Shown here piece by piece: positions 7,487 to 15,725 of a stretch of DNA of 18,001 nucleotides. This stretch comes from Pseudomonadota bacterium (GTDB lineage Bacteria; Pseudomonadota; Gammaproteobacteria; Xanthomonadales; Xanthomonadaceae): positions 1 to 18,001 of the forward strand of contig JAEWFT010000007.1 of NCBI GenBank assembly GCA_023388715.1, given 5' to 3'. Made by a program: the position numbers and the translations under genes. Under the pieces are notes generated by a model. That model searched no databases, was not told the origin of the DNA, and saw only the letters and a program-made list of their open reading frames with translations. Positions within the stretch are counted from its first letter, which is position 1; each line of letters starts with the position of its first letter.

Positions 7487-9115
7487 CTAATACTGCACGT
7501 TGTCCGTCCACGCCCCGGGGAGCGCATAGACACTGGGTTTACGCATGGCCGCGATGAGCTTGGACAGGACTTTCTCGTTGTAGATCACGGCTGACTGGCC
7601 CGCAGCCTTATCAATCATGCCCTGCACGACAACGGAGCCGTAGATCTCGGTGCCGCCGTTGAATTTGAATTTCGCCGTACCGCCCGTCGCGGGGTCGAGG
7701 TTTGCATGACCCACGCTGCGGACAAACAGCAGCCCAAACAACGTCATGCCCTGGAAGGAAGGGCTGTTGTTGCCGTTCCCATCGTGAACGTACAACACCG
7801 GTGCGGTCGGGGAGCCGATTGTCTTCCCATCCCCGCACTGAACGTTCCGCACCCAGATCAGGCCATTCTTTCCTTCCACCTGGTCACAGGTGATCACCCG
7901 GGCATCTCCCACGAACCGTTGATCGAATCCGGTAACGGCGTTGCCCTTGATGATCCAGTCCGCCTTTTCATACAGGTACGCCTCGTCCTGGGCGATCTGC
8001 GGCGTGCTGCTCTTGGCGGGATATGCCGGATCAGGAACCATGACGACTTTTTCGCAGAAATGATCGTTGTTCTCGTCAGTACGGGCTTGCACCCCGAAGA
8101 TATGCTGGAACAGATCGCAGGGAAATTCTTCCGGCCGCACCGCCTGATTGGGACCGCAGTCGGCGGGCGCACCCAGGATGTCCATTCCTCCCGTGCATGA
8201 GTTCCCCTGCCCGGTCGTCAAGACACCCGTACTTCCACAGGTGCAATCATCGCAGCGCAGGATCTGGTCAGCTGCTGGGGCATCGGCAGGAAACCATGTG
8301 GGCGTGGAGGTCCGATAGAACTCATCCTGATAACACGTGTCCGGCGTGCCGCCCGGATCAAGATGCGTGCGCGTCCACACGGAAACCGGCACGCCTGGAC
8401 CGGCGGCGTTAGGGTTGGTCACGATGCGGGCATTGCCTCGCAGCTCAATCGTGCCGGAAGCCATGACCGGTGGCTGGCCTCCTCCCAGAGAGAATGACGA
8501 GTGGGTCGCGAATGTCTTCACGGCGGTTGCGCGCGCACCTTCGCCGCCCATCGCCGCGACCGAAACCAACGTCACGGCGAAGAAATTCCCAGCGGGGTCG
8601 GGGGTGTCGGTACACGCCGCCGGTTCTCCGAGTGCGGCTGGTGCCAACCGGCACTTCACGGCGCCAATCCCGCTCACGACCGGGAAGCCATTCGTCGCTG
8701 TCGTGAGTGGTTCGCCAACGTTGAGGAAACGAAGCTCGAAACCGTCGTAGGGGGCGCCGCGCCCAACACCCCCGGTATAGGCCCACATGGTGCCACGGCG
8801 CGCAGCGACGACCGCACCACAGGGAAAGCTGGTGTCGGTCTGTGCGCATTTCGTCCACCCCGTATCACTATCGAGTAGGGTCGCGGTGTTCGCCAGTATG
8901 AATTCCGCTCCCTGTGTGAGGCCTGAGTCAGCGATGCTCTGTACCGACTTCGCCCTTACGTCGTTGCCGCTGCTCCGCTGGTCGAACAAGCCAACCCGGA
9001 CGGCGAACAACGTCATAATGGTGGCAAGCAGCAACAGGATGACAACCACGACGAGTGCCGAGCCACGATGAGTAGCGGCGAAGCCAACATTGCGCGATTT
9101 GCTTGGGTGTGGCAT
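7487..9115 (-). CDS. Oversized PilX-like pilus assembly protein (542 aa)
   Basis: The N-terminus (THRGSALVVVVILLLLATIMTLFAVR) matches the PilX N-terminal type: basic residues, then G-S-A-L in place of GFTLIE, then one membrane helix. The next segment (GLFDQRSSGNDVRAKSVQSI) is the usual PilX continuation of the pilin-like helix. PilX is normally under 200 aa; here about 350 residues are added. They include CDDCTCGS near residue 285, 14 cysteines in all, and a Gly-rich C-terminal stretch with GGTEIYGSVVVQG that suggests beta-structure. The start at 9115 was chosen over the longer frame because the latter overlaps pilW by over 130 bases; from 9115 only one base separates the two genes. It probably joins the minor pilin complex; the function of the extra part is unknown. 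Confidence 0.78.
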   Translation of the reverse strand: MPHPSKSRNVGFAATHRGSALVVVVILLLLATIMTLFAVRVGLFDQRSSGNDVRAKSVQSIADSGLTQGAEFILANTATLLDSDTGWTKCAQTDTSFPCGAVVAARRGTMWAYTGGVGRGAPYDGFELRFLNVGEPLTTATNGFPVVSGIGAVKCRLAPAALGEPAACTDTPDPAGNFFAVTLVSVAAMGGEGARATAVKTFATHSSFSLGGGQPPVMASGTIELRGNARIVTNPNAAGPGVPVSVWTRTHLDPGGTPDTCYQDEFYRTSTPTWFPADAPAADQILRCDDCTCGSTGVLTTGQGNSCTGGMDILGAPADCGPNQAVRPEEFPCDLFQHIFGVQARTDENNDHFCEKVVMVPDPAYPAKSSTPQIAQDEAYLYEKADWIIKGNAVTGFDQRFVGDARVITCDQVEGKNGLIWVRNVQCGDGKTIGSPTAPVLYVHDGNGNNSPSFQGMTLFGLLFVRSVGHANLDPATGGTAKFKFNGGTEIYGSVVVQGMIDKAAGQSAVIYNEKVLSKLIAAMRKPSVYALPGAWTDNVQY

Positions 9116-9116
9116 G

Positions 9117-9713
9117 TCAAACGCCCCCGGAACGGATGGCAACAATGGTCGAGTAGGTTTTGTCCGTGGCCAGCCCATTCGCGTTGTATCGGCCGCGCAA
9201 CCGCAGACGGATCGAGTTCGCATTGATTGATTCAAACACGTCGCCACCGACAGGCGTGAGCAGCGTCAGTTGTTCCGAACTCACGCGGGTCGTGGCCCCG
9301 CCACAATCGATCGCCGTCCCGCTCCAGCCCATTTTCAATTGGCCAGCGTCCACTCTGATCGCCTGGAACCGCCGACCTTGCGCCGTGTCATAGGAAAAAC
9401 GGACACAATTGGCACTGACGGTCACGGCACTCACCGCTGATGACGCGCACGAAATTGGGGTTGTCGCCATACACCCGGAACCGATGTCAGCGATTGGGTC
9501 GGCGACGAAGCGGGCACGCTTCAACTCGCGGGATACAATTTCCGCGTTGGAACGCAGTTCGGCGTTCAGGCGGCTGGAAGAGAGCGTTGCGGCGTTCGCC
9601 CGCATGATCGAGGCGATGAAGGCAATTGCAGCCCCGGCGACCACCAGGGCAATCACCAACGCGATCATCAATTCGATCAAGGTAACGCCGCCATTTTTCT
9701 GTCTCAGGGACAT
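9117..9713 (-). CDS. pilW: PilW-like minor pseudopilin
   Basis: A 198-residue protein with leader MSLRQKNGG and prepilin site G|VTLIE: Glu is at +5, but Val takes the place of the usual Phe at +1. A hydrophobic helix (LMIALVIALVVAGAAIAFI) follows, then a globular part with four cysteines. PilW-type pseudopilins help start pilus assembly together with PilV and PilX. Its start overlaps the stop of the upstream fimT-like gene by 10 bases (ATGTCCCTGA) and its stop is one base from the pilX-like start, so the genes are translationally linked. The PilW label comes from the order fimT-W-X-V, the length and the N-terminus; it could be another PilW/GspJ-type pseudopilin. Confidence 0.8.
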   Translation of the reverse strand: MSLRQKNGGVTLIELMIALVIALVVAGAAIAFIASIMRANAATLSSSRLNAELRSNAEIVSRELKRARFVADPIADIGSGCMATTPISCASSAVSAVTVSANCVRFSYDTAQGRRFQAIRVDAGQLKMGWSGTAIDCGGATTRVSSEQLTLLTPVGGDVFESINANSIRLRLRGRYNANGLATDKTYSTIVAIRSGGV

Positions 9714-10297
9714 GCGGCGTACCCCACAATGGCGGCAGAAGATGCCGGCACACAGGCACTGGCTTGGCCCATGGGCGAAATTCGAACGGACAGGCTGTAC
9801 TTGTCGTCGGGCGAGTTGAACGTCACTAGCGAAGCATCAGACGGAATACCCGTAACGCTTCCGGGTTTCTGCAATCCCAGTTTTCCCTCGATCACCACTG
9901 CATTTCCGGCATTGCTGATCTTGACCCCCGAGAAATCCGCGCCCTTGACCGCGACGATCTCATTGTCGACCGTGCAGTTAGACGGCGTCATGCAATCGCA
10001 GGGGCTGCTGGATCCGAATAACGCACGCGCAGCTGGCGTTTCTGCTGCGTTCCCGCCCACGCACCACGCCTCGCCCGAGCCACCGACGCCGATCGTCACC
10101 TCGCGGCCGGACTTGACGGCGCCTCCCCTGGCAGTGGCAATTGCCGCAAGTGCTGCATCAGCTGCCCCTCGAACCCGGTACTTCTTGATGAAATCGCCGA
10201 ACGAAGGACCTGCCAGCGTCGCCAACACCGCGAGGATCACAACGACGATGAGCAGCTCGATAAGCGTGAACCCACCATGTCGATATACGCGCTTCAT
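9704..10297 (-). CDS. fimT: GspH/FimT-family minor pseudopilin, first gene of the pilin operon
   Basis: A 197-residue protein from the ATG at 10297: leader MKRVYRHG, cleavage GG|FTLIE, helix LLIVVVILAVLATLAGP, then a globular part with six cysteines including PCDCMTPSNC near residue 105. The start was chosen because it yields a short basic prepilin leader with a purine-rich site (GAGGGCGTGGAA) upstream; the 32-residue longer frame would bury the signal. FimT/GspH-type proteins sit near the tip of the pilus or pseudopilus. It opens the operon fimT-pilW-pilX-pilV and is divergent from the pilE-like gene across 170 bases. I found no convincing promoter on its side. Confidence 0.85.
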   Translation of the reverse strand: MKRVYRHGGFTLIELLIVVVILAVLATLAGPSFGDFIKKYRVRGAADAALAAIATARGGAVKSGREVTIGVGGSGEAWCVGGNAAETPAARALFGSSSPCDCMTPSNCTVDNEIVAVKGADFSGVKISNAGNAVVIEGKLGLQKPGSVTGIPSDASLVTFNSPDDKYSLSVRISPMGQASACVPASSAAIVGYAACP

Positions 10298-10438
10298 TTC
10301 CACGCCCTCGCCCTGCCCCGAGACTTCCTGGAGATCATAGTGAGCGTGCATCTTGCCCACGACAAGAGACGACAGACAGGTGGTCTTGATCACGCGACGG
10401 GTGGTCGCCAGCCCCGCTGCCGCCCGAGAGACCAGTGA

Positions 10439-10462
10439 TAGAATTGATCGTCAATTAGGGGA
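10439..10462 (+). promoter_or_regulatory. Putative pilE promoter with overlapping palindrome and ribosome site
   Basis: TAGAAT (10439-10444) is a -10-like box. The perfect 15-base palindrome AATTGA TCG TCAATT (10442-10456) overlaps it. It is followed at once by AGGGGA (10457-10462), a ribosome site 5 bases before the ATG at 10468. No good -35 box is seen at the right distance, which would fit an activator-dependent or alternative promoter. Confidence 0.4.
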
Positions 10463-10467
10463 CGACC

Positions 10468-10854
10468 ATGCGCAGATCGGGCGGATTCACACTCATTGAG
10501 TTGATGATTGTGGTTGTCGTGGTTGCGATCCTCGCGTCGATCGCCTTGCCTTCCTATCAGGAGTACGTCCGGAAGGGACGGCGCGCCGAGGCGTCGCAGG
10601 GCATAGGCGCCATCCAGATGGCTCAGGAGCGTTGGCGTGCCGAGCATTCGACGTACGGCACCTTTGCCGAAATCGGCTCGCCTGCTAGCAGCGCCTATTA
10701 CACATTCACCGTGACCGGCAACACCGCCACCAGCTACACCGCTACGGCCACCCGAAAAGCCGGCACCGGTCAGGCCAATGATCGCTGCGGTAATCTGTCG
10801 GTGGTTCGGGACGCAAAGCCATCCTGGAGCCCGGGCGGGGATGGTTGCAACTAA
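10468..10854 (+). CDS. pilE: PilE-like type IV (minor) pilin
   Basis: A 128-residue pilin: leader MRRSGG, cleavage G|FTLIE, long hydrophobic helix LMIVVVVVAILASIALPSYQEYV. The segment RKGRRAEASQGIGAIQMAQERW is typical of PilE in Pseudomonas and Xanthomonas. Two cysteines near the C-terminus (DRCGN and DGCN) would form the D-region disulfide. In relatives pilE closes the minor pilin operon behind pilY1; here it is on the opposite strand, next to the operon's first gene. It meets ppnN tail to tail with 7 bases between the stop codons, so no room remains for a separate terminator. Confidence 0.88.
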   Translation: MRRSGGFTLIELMIVVVVVAILASIALPSYQEYVRKGRRAEASQGIGAIQMAQERWRAEHSTYGTFAEIGSPASSAYYTFTVTGNTATSYTATATRKAGTGQANDRCGNLSVVRDAKPSWSPGGDGCN

Positions 10855-10861
10855 TCGCGCC

Positions 10862-12277
10862 CTACCCCACCACCTCATAACAAGGCACGTACTCCCCGGC
10901 TATCTTCATCCGCCGCTGGGCGACGAATGCGCGCAGCAGGGCGTCCAGCGCCTGGGTGATGTCGGGGTCGCCGTGGATGCGGTAGGGGCCGAAGGCCTCG
11001 ACGCGGCGCATGCCCTCTTCCTTGACGTTGCCGGCGACGATGCCGGAGAACGCGCGGCGCAGGTCGGCGGCGAGTTCGTGCGGCTTGCGGCCGTGGTGGA
11101 GATCGAGCGCGGCCATCGCCTCGTGGGTGGGGACGAAGGGCTGCTGGAACTCCAGCGGGATGTGCAGCGCCCAGTTGAAGTAGAAGGCGTCCTTGCGGGC
11201 GATGCGCTGGTCGCGCACGCGCGCCACGCCCTCGGCCATGGCGCGCGCCACCGCGGGGGCGTCGTCGACGATGATCCGGTAGCGCGAAGCCGCGGCGTCG
11301 CCCAGCGTCAGGCGGATGAAGCGGTCGATCTGCTCGAAATACGCTGCCGCCGAGGCCGGGCCGCTGAACACCAGCGGGAACTCGAGGTCGGCGTTTTCCT
11401 CGCGCAGCAGGATGCCCAGCAGGTACAGGATCTCCTCCGCGGTGCCGACGCCGCCGGGGAACACGACGATGCCGTGTGCCATGCGCACGAAGGCCTCCAG
11501 CCGCTTCTCGATGTCCGGCAGGATGACCAGGTGGTTGACGATCGGGTTGGGTGATTCGGCGGCGATGATGCCCGGCTCGGTGATGCCGATGTAGCGCTGG
11601 CGCGTGCGCCGCTGCTTGGCGTGGGCGATGGTTGCGCCCTTCATCGGCCCCTTCATCGCACCCGGGCCGCAGCCGGTGCCGATGTCCATCCCGCGCAGGC
11701 CGAGCTCGTAGCCGACCTGCTTGGTGTACATGTACTCCTCGCGGCCGATCGAGTGGCCGCCCCAGCACACGACCAGGTTGGGCTCGCTCGCCTGCAGCAG
11801 GCGCGCGTTGCGCAGCAGCCGGAACACGGCGTCGGTGATGCCGGCGCTGGTGTCCAGTTCGTGCGCGTATTCGGGGCCGAGCTCGATCGCGCTCCAGGCC
11901 AGATCGCGCATGGCCGCGAACAGCAGCTCGGACACGCCGCGGATGATGCGGCCATCGACGAACGCGGCCGCCGGCGCGTTGACCAGGTCCACGCGCACGC
12001 CGCGGTCGCGCTGCACGGCGCGGATGTCGAAGTCGGGATACATCTCCGCGGCGGCGCGCGGATCGTCGGAGGCGCTGCCGGAGGTCAGCACCGCCAGCGC
12101 GCAACGCCGCAGCAGGTCGTGCATTCCGCCGGAGACGTCGCGCAGGCGGGCGACCTCCTCGCGCGAGAGGATGTTGAGCGCGCCGCGCGGCCACAGCTGC
12201 GCGTTGACGGTCGGGAGGCGATGGGGCGGCGGGCCGCCGGCGGCTTCGGAGTCGATGTGACCGGTGTCGATTTGCAT
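10862..12277 (-). CDS. ppnN: Nucleotide 5'-monophosphate nucleosidase, LOG family (PpnN/YgdH)
   Basis: Splits nucleoside monophosphates into base and ribose 5-phosphate; E. coli PpnN is a (p)ppGpp-regulated purine nucleosidase of 454 aa, close to the 471 here. The LOG signature PGGVGTAEE starts at residue 274, and the core strand-loop motif GGHSIGREEY precedes it. The N-terminal extension (VNAQLWPRGALNILSREEVARL) and C-terminal domain match PpnN rather than the shorter LOG cytokinin-riboside hydrolases. The ATG at 12277 lies 6 bases after a TAAACT box; a short or leaderless transcript is possible but unproven. Shine-Dalgarno support is weak. Cytoplasmic, monocistronic by layout. Confidence 0.93.
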   Translation of the reverse strand: MQIDTGHIDSEAAGGPPPHRLPTVNAQLWPRGALNILSREEVARLRDVSGGMHDLLRRCALAVLTSGSASDDPRAAAEMYPDFDIRAVQRDRGVRVDLVNAPAAAFVDGRIIRGVSELLFAAMRDLAWSAIELGPEYAHELDTSAGITDAVFRLLRNARLLQASEPNLVVCWGGHSIGREEYMYTKQVGYELGLRGMDIGTGCGPGAMKGPMKGATIAHAKQRRTRQRYIGITEPGIIAAESPNPIVNHLVILPDIEKRLEAFVRMAHGIVVFPGGVGTAEEILYLLGILLREENADLEFPLVFSGPASAAAYFEQIDRFIRLTLGDAAASRYRIIVDDAPAVARAMAEGVARVRDQRIARKDAFYFNWALHIPLEFQQPFVPTHEAMAALDLHHGRKPHELAADLRRAFSGIVAGNVKEEGMRRVEAFGPYRIHGDPDITQALDALLRAFVAQRRMKIAGEYVPCYEVVG

Positions 12278-12324
12278 CCGGCCAGTTTAGGCGATTGCCC
12301 GGGTCCGCCGGCCTTCCGGGGCGC

Positions 12325-12354
12325 AAAAAAGAACGGCCGGGTTGCCCCGGCCGT
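12325..12354 (-). terminator. Strong intrinsic terminator of the TonB-dependent receptor gene
   Basis: On the minus strand, ACGGCCGGG (12354-12346), loop GCAA and CCCGGCCGT (12341-12333) form a perfect 9-bp stem, followed by TCTTTTTT (12332-12325). It begins 27 bases after the receptor's stop codon and is the clearest minus-strand terminator in the window. Confidence 0.92.
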
Positions 12355-12380
12355 CCATGGTGTTGCCCTGGCTGGCTCGA

Positions 12381-15300
12381 TCAGAAGTCGTAGCGCAGGC
12401 CGACTTGCACGGACCACTGCGAGATGCCGTTGGTGTTGCTGTCGGAATCGGTCGGGACCGCCAGGTTGCCCGGCTGGCCGAACGCGGTGCCGCTGCGGTA
12501 ACCATACACGTACTTGCCGGTGGCCTTGTCGATGCCGGCCAGGGTGGCGACGGCCTGGTTGCCGTTGAAGCCCCAGTCGAGGATGTGGCCCCAGTCCTTG
12601 TTCAGCAGGTTGCCGACGTTCTGGATGTCCACCCACACCTTGGACTTGTGGCCCTTGAAGAAGCCCGGCAGTTCCTGGCTCAGGCGCAGGTCGAAGGTGT
12701 TGACCCAGCCGGCGCGGAACGCGTTCTCAGGCGCGTAAGTGCCGCGGAACTGGTTGAGCTCGGGGTTTGCAGCCATCCAGTCCCAGAACGCCTTCTCCAT
12801 CGCCGCGTTCGGGGTGAACACGCCAGCGTTGTTGACCGAGCCGAACAGCACATCGCCCGGGCCCGCCGGCACGTAGAACAGGTCGTTGAACGAGCGGTTG
12901 TCGCCGTTCGCATCGCCCGAGAAGATGTAGCTGAAGGGACGGCCGCTGCGGCCCTCGTAGAACAGCCCCACCTGGGTCTCGTAGTCGCCGAAGAACGCGC
13001 GCTTCCAGTTCAGGGCGCCGGAGAAGCGGTCCTTGATCTCGTAGCGGGCGGTGTTGGCGGTCTCTTCGTTGGTGGTGAAGTTGTACTGGCCACCAAACCC
13101 GGAACCGGCGGTCGAGCTGGTCAGCGCGCCCACTTCGGTGGTGTTGGTGTAGGTGTAGCCCAGCATCCACGACCAGTCGCTCTCGGCCGACCACGGCTTG
13201 TTGAGCGAGACGGTCAGCTGCTGGCTGGCGCCCTTGTCGGTGTTCTCGAGCAGGAACACGTCGCCGAAGTAGCTGTTGCGCCCGAAGCGCGCGTTGGCGG
13301 TGCTGGCGAAGCTGTAGATGTTCGGGTTCCAGAACAGGCGGCGGCCATCGGCGCCGGTGAAGCCCGGGCCGAGGTTCAGGCTCTTGTAGAACAGGCCGTT
13401 GTTGACCTCGGTGACCAGCAGTTCAGCGGAGGCCACGATGCCGTGCCACGGGGTCTCGTGGTCGATCGCCACGTTGGCCTTCCACACCGACGGCAGCTCG
13501 AAGTCTTCGGCGATGACGTTGACGTTGCGCACTGCGGCGCCCGGCGTGGTCGGGACGTTCTGGTTGAAGCCATCCGGGCTGAAGCGCACGGTCTGCCAGG
13601 CAGTCAGGTTCTGGTAGCTGCTGTAGTTCATGCCGGTGGACTGGAACGCATTGCTGACCCACACGGTCGGCGAGTCGCCCTGGAACAGGCCGACGCCGCC
13701 GCGCAGCTGGGTCGGGCGCTCGGTGTTCATGTTGTAGTTGAAGCCGAAGCGCGGCTGGATGATGAAATCACCCGAATAGGTGTTGCTGTTGTCCAGTCCG
13801 AAGCCGCCGGTATGGCCGGTGCCGCACTGGGCGACGTTGGCCGCGCCCGGGGCGGCGGCGAAGCAGGCGTTGAACGGCGCGTCGCGGTCGGTCTTCGGGC
13901 GGTCGGCGCGCACGCCGAACGTCAGCGTCAGGTTGCTGGTCGCATACCAGGTGTCCTGCAGGAACACGCCCAGGTTGCGGTTGCTGAAGATCGCCGGGAT
14001 CGCGTCCGGGTTCGCCTTGTTGGTGTTGAGGTCGTAGTCGAAGTACTCGCCACGGCGGAACGCGTCGATCCCGTAGAAGCTGTAGTTGCCCCAGGCATCC
14101 TGCAGGAAGAAGTTGTAGATGTCGTTGTCGGCGTACTCGAAGCCGAACTTGACGTCGTGGTCGCCGATGGTCCAGGTGGCGGCGCCGAAGTAGTTCCAGG
14201 TCTCGGTGAGCAGGGTGTTGCCCATCGAGCTGCGCTCGGTGCCGAGGCGGATGAAGTCGCCCGCGGTGATCTGGTTGGACGGGTTGCCGTCGTCGAAGTA
14301 CACCTGGATCAGCGGCGCCGTGGTCGGGGTGACGCGGATCGCCGAGTAGTCGCGGTAGGAAACCTTGAACTCGGTGCTGAAGGTGTCGGTCCAGTCACTG
14401 AACAGCTGGCCGACGTAGCTCTCGACCGACTTGACGTGGTTGAACCAGGACGAGCTCAGCACCAGCGCCTGCGAGTTGTTGCCGTCGGCGCGCAGGCGGG
14501 TCTGGTCGAGGTTGCTGTAACGCACGCTGGCGCGGTGGTCATCGCTGATGTTCCAGTCCAGCTTCAGCGCGTACTCTTCCAGCTCGGTGTTGCCGGTCGC
14601 GCCTTCGTACCAGCCTGCGTCGATGCCGTAGCCCTTGGCGATGGCCACCACCTGGTCCAGCTCGGCGCGGCCGAAGTCGGCGCTCGGGTTGAACAGCGGG
14701 CTGCTGCTCAGGTCCGGGCCCGGCTTGGCGCGGGTGTACTTCTCGTAGTTGGCGAAGAAGAACAGCTTGTCCTTGACGATCGGGCCGCCCAGGGTGAAGC
14801 CGTAGGTCTCTTCCTTGTCGAACTCGCCGAACTCGGCGCGGGTCAGCGGGTGCTTGCCGAACCAGTCGGCGTCGCGGGTGTAGCCGTACAGCGAGCCGTG
14901 GAACTCGTTGGTGCCCGACTTGGTGACCGCGTTGATGTTGGCGCCCGCGGCGCCGGCGATGGTGACGTCGTAGCTGGACAGGTCGATGTCCAGCGCCTCG
15001 ATCGCCTCCATCGAGACCGGCTGGCGCTGGGTCGGCATGTTGTTGCCTTCCAGGCCGAAGGTGTCGCTGGCGGACACGCCGTCGATGGTGATCTTGTTGT
15101 AGCGCGGATTCTGGCCGCCGGCGCTGATGCTGCCCGAGGCGCGGTCGGTGAACGCCACGCGCGGGTCGAGGCGCATGAAGTCCTGGATGTTGCCGCCCAT
15201 CGACGGCAGCGCCTTCAGCGTCTCCTGGTCGACCGCGGTGCCCGAGCCCATCTTGCTGGAGGTGAACACCGACGCGCCGCCGGCGGTGCCGACCGCCTGC

Positions 15301-15671
15301 ACGGTGCCCAGCGTGGTCATGTCGTTGACCAGCTGCGCATTGACCGTGGCGACCTGGTTCAGGCTCAGGTACACGTTCTCCTCGGTGTCAGCACCCGCGC
15401 CCGCCTTGGTGACGGTGACGACGTACGGGCCGCCCACGCGAAGGCCGCGCGCGTTGTAGCGGCCGCTGGCATCAGTCACGGCGCGGCTAACGGTGCCGGA
15501 CTCGACGTGGGTGATGGTGACTTCGGCGCCGGCAACCGGCTGGCCATCGGCACCGACCACGGTACCGCCGACGCCGGCGGAGGTGCTCTGCGCGAAAACG
15601 GGAGCCGCGGCAAGCGCGACCATCAGGCCCAGCGACAGCTTCGAGAGCCGGGCGCGGTTCGGGTGGTTCAT
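12381..15671 (-). CDS. TonB-dependent receptor, Oar-like, with carboxypeptidase-regulatory-like N-terminal domain
   Basis: A 1096-residue outer-membrane protein. A signal peptide (MNHPNRARLSKLSLG, hydrophobic core, PVFA|Q) is followed by a carboxypeptidase-D regulatory-like beta-sandwich at about 30-115 (GTVVGADGQPVAGAEVTI, then ASGRYNARGL). The plug region comes next, with TLGTVQAVG as a possible TonB box, ALPSMGGNIQDFMRLDPRV, and ITIDGVSASDTFGL. The rest is the 22-strand-type barrel, ending in the aromatic residue of VGLRYDF. This is the Oar family, common in Xanthomonadaceae and in Myxococcus (Oar is needed for surface contact and development there). Two cysteines near residue 590 could bridge an extracellular loop. 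The start is supported by GAGG 8 bases upstream. There is no substrate gene beside it. The leader is strongly structured (separate entry). Confidence 0.95.
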   Translation of the reverse strand: MNHPNRARLSKLSLGLMVALAAAPVFAQSTSAGVGGTVVGADGQPVAGAEVTITHVESGTVSRAVTDASGRYNARGLRVGGPYVVTVTKAGAGADTEENVYLSLNQVATVNAQLVNDMTTLGTVQAVGTAGGASVFTSSKMGSGTAVDQETLKALPSMGGNIQDFMRLDPRVAFTDRASGSISAGGQNPRYNKITIDGVSASDTFGLEGNNMPTQRQPVSMEAIEALDIDLSSYDVTIAGAAGANINAVTKSGTNEFHGSLYGYTRDADWFGKHPLTRAEFGEFDKEETYGFTLGGPIVKDKLFFFANYEKYTRAKPGPDLSSSPLFNPSADFGRAELDQVVAIAKGYGIDAGWYEGATGNTELEEYALKLDWNISDDHRASVRYSNLDQTRLRADGNNSQALVLSSSWFNHVKSVESYVGQLFSDWTDTFSTEFKVSYRDYSAIRVTPTTAPLIQVYFDDGNPSNQITAGDFIRLGTERSSMGNTLLTETWNYFGAATWTIGDHDVKFGFEYADNDIYNFFLQDAWGNYSFYGIDAFRRGEYFDYDLNTNKANPDAIPAIFSNRNLGVFLQDTWYATSNLTLTFGVRADRPKTDRDAPFNACFAAAPGAANVAQCGTGHTGGFGLDNSNTYSGDFIIQPRFGFNYNMNTERPTQLRGGVGLFQGDSPTVWVSNAFQSTGMNYSSYQNLTAWQTVRFSPDGFNQNVPTTPGAAVRNVNVIAEDFELPSVWKANVAIDHETPWHGIVASAELLVTEVNNGLFYKSLNLGPGFTGADGRRLFWNPNIYSFASTANARFGRNSYFGDVFLLENTDKGASQQLTVSLNKPWSAESDWSWMLGYTYTNTTEVGALTSSTAGSGFGGQYNFTTNEETANTARYEIKDRFSGALNWKRAFFGDYETQVGLFYEGRSGRPFSYIFSGDANGDNRSFNDLFYVPAGPGDVLFGSVNNAGVFTPNAAMEKAFWDWMAANPELNQFRGTYAPENAFRAGWVNTFDLRLSQELPGFFKGHKSKVWVDIQNVGNLLNKDWGHILDWGFNGNQAVATLAGIDKATGKYVYGYRSGTAFGQPGNLAVPTDSDSNTNGISQWSVQVGLRYDF

Positions 15672-15725
15672 GGTGTTGACCTCGGAGGGGAACTGGAAAA
15701 GGCGGCGGACGTGGCAACGGCATGA

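Noticed and set aside
4998..10870. A genomic island integrated at tRNA-Asn
   Set aside because: No integrase is present and I saw no copy of the tRNA 3' end near the far side of the low-GC block; only the GC dip supports it.
12342..15725. A 1127-codon open frame antisense to the TonB-dependent receptor
   Set aside because: It is the plus-strand shadow of a GC-rich coding sequence. Its Val/Ala/Arg/His/Asp-rich composition has no domain logic, while the minus-strand frame has a signal peptide, plug and barrel.
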